DNA from: Ardenticatenaceae bacterium
GTDB lineage: Bacteria > Chloroflexota > Anaerolineae > Promineifilales > Promineifilaceae
DNA length: 64,000 nt
Assembly: GCA_020634495.1 (NCBI GenBank)
Contig: JACKBR010000021.1
Span: forward strand, 1 to 64,000
Direction of reading: 5' to 3'
The notes under the pieces were generated by a model that worked only from the letters and a program-made list of their open reading frames with translations, was not told the origin of the DNA and ran no database searches. Made by a program: the position numbers and the translations under genes. Shown here in pieces: positions 59,533 to 64,000 of the stretch; position 1 is the stretch's first letter, and each line of letters begins with the position of its first letter.

Positions 59533-60354
59533 TTACTCCGTGAACTCTAAATCTTTATTGGCAAATAGATCGGCGGCCAGGAGAAACAGCACGGTGGCAT
59601 ACAGCAGCAGAATTGCCGGAGCCAACGCCTGGTTGGCCGTGAAGAATCCTTTGGTAATGCCATCGGCCAGGGCCTGAAACGGCCAAAAAACAAAGCCAAA
59701 CAGACGGCTAATCATGTTGTCGTCTGCCAGCGATATGGTGTTGGCGTAATTCTCCAGGCGTGTGCTGATGTCCACCCAGCCCTGGCTGACGGCGTAGCGG
59801 CTGATGCTGTTTGCCAGGCTGGCCAGACTTTCATTTTTTAGCCCCTGGCCAAATAGCAAGATGGCCAGCAGCCCAAATACGTAAATGCGTGACCAGCCGA
59901 TGGTGACAAAGTCTGAAGCGTGCAGGGCTAGAACGGCCGTTACAATCATAGGCGCTAACCAGAGTGGTGGAATCTCTAGCAAATGGCCCAGCGTGAGGGA
60001 TGGCCCATTGAGCAGCGCCAAAACCGCCAGCAGCAGTTGGTAAATGAGGGTTACGATGAGGCTGCTGAGCAAAACGGCCGTTACAAATTCCACCCGGCTC
60101 CGTAGACGCACCAGCAATGGATAATGCTGGGCATTGTTGGCGCGGGAAGCTACGCTTAAGGTGACCAAAAAGGCCAGACCTGCCCCAAACCCACCAATGA
60201 GCAGTTGGTAGTAAGCTACATCTGGCGTTATTTGCTGCGGATTAAACAGCACAAACCACACAGCCAGCGTGATCAGCAGGTAAAAAAGACCCGTCAGGGA
60301 AAAAAGCACCGTTTTAATAAAATAGCGGGCTAAAGTGAAAATTCGATGAATCAT
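59533..60354 (-). CDS. ABC-2-type membrane subunit
   Basis: A 273-residue permease with six or seven membrane helices (SLTGLFYLLITLAVWFVLF, LAPMIVTAVLALHA, AILLLYATVLFLLAADL). Its ATG overlaps the stop of the ATPase gene (ATGA), so the pair is translated together. It forms the channel of an ABC-2-like exporter; the substrate is unknown. A much longer in-frame extension upstream only shadows the ATPase gene and is not part of the protein. Confidence 0.8.
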   Translation of the reverse strand: MIHRIFTLARYFIKTVLFSLTGLFYLLITLAVWFVLFNPQQITPDVAYYQLLIGGFGAGLAFLVTLSVASRANNAQHYPLLVRLRSRVEFVTAVLLSSLIVTLIYQLLLAVLALLNGPSLTLGHLLEIPPLWLAPMIVTAVLALHASDFVTIGWSRIYVFGLLAILLFGQGLKNESLASLANSISRYAVSQGWVDISTRLENYANTISLADDNMISRLFGFVFWPFQALADGITKGFFTANQALAPAILLLYATVLFLLAADLFANKDLEFTE

Positions 60355-61223
60355 CGTACGGCCCTCGCATAAATTTCGGCCAGCGTTACGTGTTTTTGTT
60401 CGACGTGCAGCACATCGTATTGGGATTGCAGCAGCAAGGCTAGAATTTCGCGGCGGAGCTTCATCGCCTCGCCCCGCAGCTGAATTTTGTTCCCCTGCAC
60501 CCGAATTTCTGGATGCTGGGCCTGGACAATGGGCGCAATCTCCGCCAGGTCGCGGTCTGCCTGAATGAGCGTGTGTGGGCTGATGGTGAGGGCTTCGACC
60601 ATGCTGTTTTGGTAATGCACCTGGCCGTTGTTTAGGATGATGAGCTGGGTGCAAACGGCCGTAATCTCCTCAAGTTGGTGCGAGCTAATCACAATCGTTT
60701 TGCCTGTGGCGTGCAGCTTTTTAATAAGTATCTGCATTTCTGCCTGGCCGTTGGGGTCTAATCCGTTAGAAGGCTCATCCAACAGCAGCAAAGGTGGATC
60801 GCCCATGATGGCCTGGGCCAGCCCCAGCCGTTGGCGCATCCCTTTGGAGCAGTCGCCAATACGCTTGTTCGCCTGGCTGACCATATCTACCTGCACCAGC
60901 ACGTCAAAAACTGCTTTTTCTTGGGCTGCCGGGGGAATGCCACACAGGTTTGCCACCATCATTAAATAGTCGCTAACGCGCAGGCGGTTGGGGAAAAGCA
61001 AGCGGTCTGGTTTGTAGCCAATGGCGGGCCAACGGCCGTTTATGGGCCGAATTTGCCCGCTGTCGGGATGAAGCACTCCGGCAATTAGCTTGAACAAAGT
61101 GGTTTTGCCTGCGCCATTTGGCCCCAGCAGTCCCACAACTTCACCGCGCCCAACCTGCACAGACACATTGTCTAAAGCTTTAAGTGAGAAAAATTGTTTG
61201 CCAACGTTGTGAATCTCAATCAC
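60351..61223 (-). CDS. ABC transporter ATPase, ABC-2 type
   Basis: A 290-residue ATPase: Walker A LLGPNGAGKTTLFKLIAG, signature SKGMRQRLGLAQAI, Walker B LLLDEPSNGLDP and switch His ISSHQLEEI. A C-terminal regulatory extension of about 80 residues (TLIQADRDLAEIAPIV ...) is typical of CcmA/NatA-like exporters. It energises the permease encoded next. The PP2C phosphatase and SdrD-type lipoprotein upstream on the same strand may be in the same transcript. Confidence 0.9.
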   Translation of the reverse strand: MIEIHNVGKQFFSLKALDNVSVQVGRGEVVGLLGPNGAGKTTLFKLIAGVLHPDSGQIRPINGRWPAIGYKPDRLLFPNRLRVSDYLMMVANLCGIPPAAQEKAVFDVLVQVDMVSQANKRIGDCSKGMRQRLGLAQAIMGDPPLLLLDEPSNGLDPNGQAEMQILIKKLHATGKTIVISSHQLEEITAVCTQLIILNNGQVHYQNSMVEALTISPHTLIQADRDLAEIAPIVQAQHPEIRVQGNKIQLRGEAMKLRREILALLLQSQYDVLHVEQKHVTLAEIYARAVR

Positions 61224-61284
61224 GGTTTAATCCTGGGTTCTTTTTTGTCGCGCTGGGTAGTGTAACATAGTGTGCCTGATCTGG

Positions 61285-62070
61285 TTATGAAGCGGCCAGG
61301 GGTATCTGCACCAGAATCAACGACAAATCATCGGTGTGGTCTTGTGCGGCCTGCATCAGGACAGGGGCAAGCTGCTGGGGGGAAACGGCCGTTTGCAAAA
61401 AACCTGCCAGCATCTCATCGGCCAGCGTGCCCCAAATGCCATCGCTGCACAGCAGCAGCCAGTCACCCGGAAACAGCCGCTGCGTAAATAGATCAAGCTG
61501 CGGCTTGTCTGTGGCTCCCAGCGCATGGGTGAGAACATTGCGGTACGGGTGGGTTAGCGCCTGCTCGGCGGTGATTTGCTCTTGCCGCACCAGCCAGGCC
61601 ACCAACGAATGATCCTGGGTAATTTGCTCCAGATGGTTTTGGCGGAAGAGATATGTGCGGCTGTCGCCGGCATTGGCCACAATCACTACCTGGTCCAGGA
61701 CAATGGCGCAGGTGATGGTGCTGGCCATGCGGTCATCTTTGGTGTGGGTCATTGCCTGGATGTTTTCATTGGCTAAGAAGATGGCTTTTTTAAGCTGCTG
61801 ACGTAAACGAGTGATGGTTTTGTCGGAAACGGCCGTAATCACCGGCCAAATCTTAGAAAAATGAGCGGTGAGCGTATCGATGATTGTCTGGCTGGCACGA
61901 CTGCCATCTTTCAGGCCCCCAACGCCATCGGCCACAATAAACAGGCCATAGGCAATGCCGCTCCCGGTTTTGCCAGAAATGGCCCAAACAGCATCCTGGT
62001 TTGGAGCTTGCCCAGGATGCTTGGCCTCGGTGGCTGCTGCAAAAAGTAGATGGGTGTTATCTTGTGCCAT
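61285..62070 (-). CDS. PP2C-family serine/threonine phosphatase
   Basis: A 261-residue metal-dependent phosphatase. Motifs are PNQDAVWAI (metal Asp), FIVADGVGGLKDG, ANAGDSRTYLFR, SLVAWLVRQEQIT, LLLCSDGIWGTL and the final DDLSLILVQI. It removes phosphate from Ser/Thr-phosphorylated proteins; no matching Hanks-type kinase is in the window, though a RIO kinase is. The ATG at 62070 fits the family N-terminus; a TTG at 62160 overlapping the upstream gene is possible and neither has a good ribosome binding site. Confidence 0.88.
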   Translation of the reverse strand: MAQDNTHLLFAAATEAKHPGQAPNQDAVWAISGKTGSGIAYGLFIVADGVGGLKDGSRASQTIIDTLTAHFSKIWPVITAVSDKTITRLRQQLKKAIFLANENIQAMTHTKDDRMASTITCAIVLDQVVIVANAGDSRTYLFRQNHLEQITQDHSLVAWLVRQEQITAEQALTHPYRNVLTHALGATDKPQLDLFTQRLFPGDWLLLCSDGIWGTLADEMLAGFLQTAVSPQQLAPVLMQAAQDHTDDLSLILVQIPLAAS

Positions 62071-62144
62071 GTGTGGTGTAAAACGGCCGTGTTTAATGCC
62101 GAAAAGGCGAGTTCGCCAACCCGCCTTCTCGGCCAAATGAATCT

Positions 62145-63908
62145 CTAATAAAACTCCCAACCAAAATCAACTTCTAGCCGCTCTTCGCCAGCCGCTAGAT
62201 TAATGCCTTGTAAACCAACCCCGTAATTGGGCCAGGTCCAATCGCCAGGAACCATCAGGTCAACGTTTTCAGAGCTAAACGGCTCGATGGCGACACAGTA
62301 CAAACCAGCGTCTAATCCTTCAAAGCGGTACAAACCTGCGCTGTCGGTAACCGCCAGGGCCAATACCGTGTTGTCTGGCACGATGGCATCTGCCGGGCAA
62401 GCGCCTGCGGCCAGCTTCACCGTAATGCCCTCCAGGCGCGGCTCGTTTCTGAGTTCGCCATCGCCCCGGTAAAATCCGGTACCATCGACGCTAATGTCTG
62501 TGCAGCCCGCCGAAGGTTCGCCACTGCTGGTGAAGAAGCAAATATCTTCCCAAACCACGCCGCCAATCGCGGCCGAATTGGGTTCGGCCGTGGCTTCTGG
62601 CACGCCGACCTCAATTTGCACCCAAATCACCTGATCAGCAAAACCATCCACCCCAAACGGATTGCCCGCGGCATCGGCCAGCAGCCAATCGCTGCGGTAG
62701 GTGCCCAATGTTTCTGGGGCGGTCAGCGGCACGCTGAGGTCAATGGTTTGCCCTGGCACAACGGCATTGGGCAGCGGCAGGCTGATTTCTCCACCCAAAT
62801 CATCGCCTCCGGCAAAAATCAGGCTGTAGTTGGTGGTCCAGGGACAGGTGCCAATGTTGCGCAGCCGCCACGTCTTCTCAAACGATTCGCCTGGGGCAAA
62901 CACGGTGTCGTCTGGCACGTTGATGTCTTGCACAAAGGCAATGCTGTTGGTGCAGTTTGCGGCGTCTACATCTGGCACAGGCAGGAACTGGTAGTCCCAG
63001 CCAAAGTTAATGCCCGTTACCAGATCGCCATCTTCTAGCGTAACGGTGGTGCCCAACATTTCGCTGTCTGGGAAAGTCCAGCCACCGGGGAGCAGCAGCT
63101 CGTTTTCTACGTCCAGCACGTTAACAGACACGCAGTAGGTGCCTGCGGAAAGATCGGTGAAGACGTAATCGCCGTCCTCGTCGGTGGTGGCAGTTTGGAT
63201 GGTGCTCTCTGACGGGCAGGCATTTTCACTAAGGTTCACCAGCACGCTCGCAATTCCTGGCTCTTCGTCTTCAAGCAAACTGTTGGCCTGGAAGCCGCCA
63301 TCAGGCGAGGCGATGCAGCCTGCGGAAGGCACGGCCGTTTCGTCACTGCCATCCCCCCCAGCCACGGCGCACAAATCATGCCAGATACGGCCGTTGATAA
63401 TGCCCATATTGGTTGCTTCTGGTACGGCCGTTGCGGTGGGTTCCGCAGATTCTGCCTGGGCTACATTGTCTACCTGCAAAGTAAAAGAGCCATTGATGCC
63501 GTTTACACTTACATCGTAAGTGCCTGCACTTAAGCCCAGCACATCCAGCGAAACGGTTTCCTCAAAAGGCACCAGCGCTTCTGTACACAGCTCACCCGAC
63601 TGGCGCAGCGTGGTAATGTTGATATCAAACCGGGTACCTGTTTTGCTGGTTTCTACAGAATCAATCGACGTACAACCATCGGGTAAATCGCCCCTGGCCC
63701 GCACGTTTACCTGCACCGGAAACGATTCCAGAATTAATATTTCGATGCTGTCAACAGTGGCTTCTTGCTGTACAGGGGCGTCAGTGGCAGACGGTGTGGC
63801 GGGTAAAGTTGGGGTGCTGTCAGCGTTGGCGTCCGGGTCTTCGTTGCCCCCACAAGCTGCCAGGGCACCCAGAAGGAGTAAAAAAATAAAAAGCAATATC
63901 TTCTTCAT
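62145..63908 (-). CDS. SdrD-type lipoprotein with NBR1-like Ig domain
   Basis: A 587-residue surface lipoprotein: lipobox ALAAC (Cys19), a short Thr/Pro linker, an unknown beta domain (about 55-150), then an SdrD B-like domain (GIINGRIWHDLC ... TDEDGDYVFTDLSAGTYCVSV). Next comes an Ig-like domain of the NBR1 type (FAPGESFEKTWRLRNIGTCPW, about 340-430), then a second SdrD B-like domain (GVVWEDICFF ... GLYRFEGLDAGLYCVAI) to the end. Such B domains are rigid stalks, often calcium-binding. GGGAGA precedes the ATG at 63908. Its own stop overlaps a possible start of the phosphatase gene. Confidence 0.82.
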   Translation of the reverse strand: MKKILLFIFLLLLGALAACGGNEDPDANADSTPTLPATPSATDAPVQQEATVDSIEILILESFPVQVNVRARGDLPDGCTSIDSVETSKTGTRFDINITTLRQSGELCTEALVPFEETVSLDVLGLSAGTYDVSVNGINGSFTLQVDNVAQAESAEPTATAVPEATNMGIINGRIWHDLCAVAGGDGSDETAVPSAGCIASPDGGFQANSLLEDEEPGIASVLVNLSENACPSESTIQTATTDEDGDYVFTDLSAGTYCVSVNVLDVENELLLPGGWTFPDSEMLGTTVTLEDGDLVTGINFGWDYQFLPVPDVDAANCTNSIAFVQDINVPDDTVFAPGESFEKTWRLRNIGTCPWTTNYSLIFAGGDDLGGEISLPLPNAVVPGQTIDLSVPLTAPETLGTYRSDWLLADAAGNPFGVDGFADQVIWVQIEVGVPEATAEPNSAAIGGVVWEDICFFTSSGEPSAGCTDISVDGTGFYRGDGELRNEPRLEGITVKLAAGACPADAIVPDNTVLALAVTDSAGLYRFEGLDAGLYCVAIEPFSSENVDLMVPGDWTWPNYGVGLQGINLAAGEERLEVDFGWEFY

Positions 63909-64000
63909 AAAATTCAATCTCCCATATTTTGTATAGGAAGTCGCGTTAAAATGTGTGTGGTTATATTAAAGAATATTCTGTGGTTTGCTTACGCAGAAAG

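Larger units (their letters stand above)
791..63432. repeat. Dispersed palindrome ACGGCCGT (HIP1-like), about 128 copies
   Basis: The exact octamer ACGGCCGT, mostly flanked by A/T and T/A to give AACGGCCGTT, recurs through the whole window; the span given runs from the first to the last copy. A hand count gave about 128 copies, where a random 64-kb sequence should hold about one. Most copies are inside genes, in any frame and on either strand. Examples are 1236-1245, 9632-9641, 20251-20258, 26051 onward and 54480 onward. The core CGGCCG is also present with other flanks (GCGGCCGT, ATCGGCCGT) but less often. The only well-known comparison is HIP1 (GCGATCGC) of cyanobacteria. Function unknown. 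Confidence 0.93.

Noticed and set aside
60355..60654. 100-residue N-terminal extension of the ABC-2 permease
   Set aside because: Lies wholly in the ATPase gene in another frame; the ATGA overlap at 60351-60354 gives the proper start.

Overview
The window is a moderately GC-rich bacterial chromosome segment with 44 protein genes called, one running off the left edge, plus one degenerate gene fragment. I saw no rRNA, tRNA, CRISPR array or transposase. The style suggests a filamentous or Anaerolineae-type member of the Chloroflexota: many Pro/Thr-rich 'TPTETP' lipoproteins, very large multi-GAF sensors, frequent GTG/TTG starts, and many GNAT and aminoglycoside-phosphotransferase-like genes. This placement is inference, since no marker gene that fixes taxonomy is present. 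Lipoproteins and a C-terminal membrane anchor, with no visible outer-membrane genes, fit a single-membrane envelope.

The most pervasive feature is not a gene. The palindrome ACGGCCGT, usually extended to AACGGCCGTT, occurs about 128 times by hand count, roughly once per 500 bases, where about one copy is expected by chance. It lies in genes on both strands and in all frames, and imposes the tripeptides T-A-V, N-G-R or R-P on the proteins. It resembles HIP1 of cyanobacteria. At 20.25 kb two copies form a transcription terminator. A second layer of small dispersed hairpin repeats fills gaps between genes, supplies stop codons, and has invaded two ABC exporter genes in frame.

Layout: 0-1.6 kb, an anchored glycoside hydrolase; 1.6-5.3 kb, serA, a CYTH protein, a GNAT enzyme and a membrane protein; 5.4-11.8 kb, two divergent two-component systems around a small membrane protein, one linked to a PIG-V-like mannosyltransferase; 12-15.5 kb, an epimerase, a lipoprotein and an adenosine-deaminase-like enzyme; 16-20.2 kb, a secreted protein with about nine 96-residue repeats; 20.3-31 kb, a leftward accessory block of GNAT acetyltransferases, APH-type kinases, DinB and rsgA; 31-38.1 kb, three ABC exporters with a P-loop kinase and a RIO-like kinase.

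At 38.3 kb a self-contained unit encodes a 23-residue two-cysteine peptide with its own promoter, perfect ribosome binding site and two tandem terminators. From 39 to 47 kb come lipoproteins, a cytochrome c peroxidase fused to a beta-helix, a cytochrome c and a PqqD-M50-cNMP fusion. The next stretch holds smpB (47.9-48.3 kb), a 2,624-residue sensor with about twelve GAF domains, a small receiver-like protein and a receiver/kinase-like/winged-helix regulator. The right end holds a 33-residue membrane peptide, an ABC transporter, a PP2C phosphatase and an SdrD-type lipoprotein.

Functionally the window leans towards signalling, export, surface display and small-molecule modification. The best candidates for something undescribed are the palindrome system and the 23-residue peptide unit upstream of the RIO-kinase/ABC-exporter operon.
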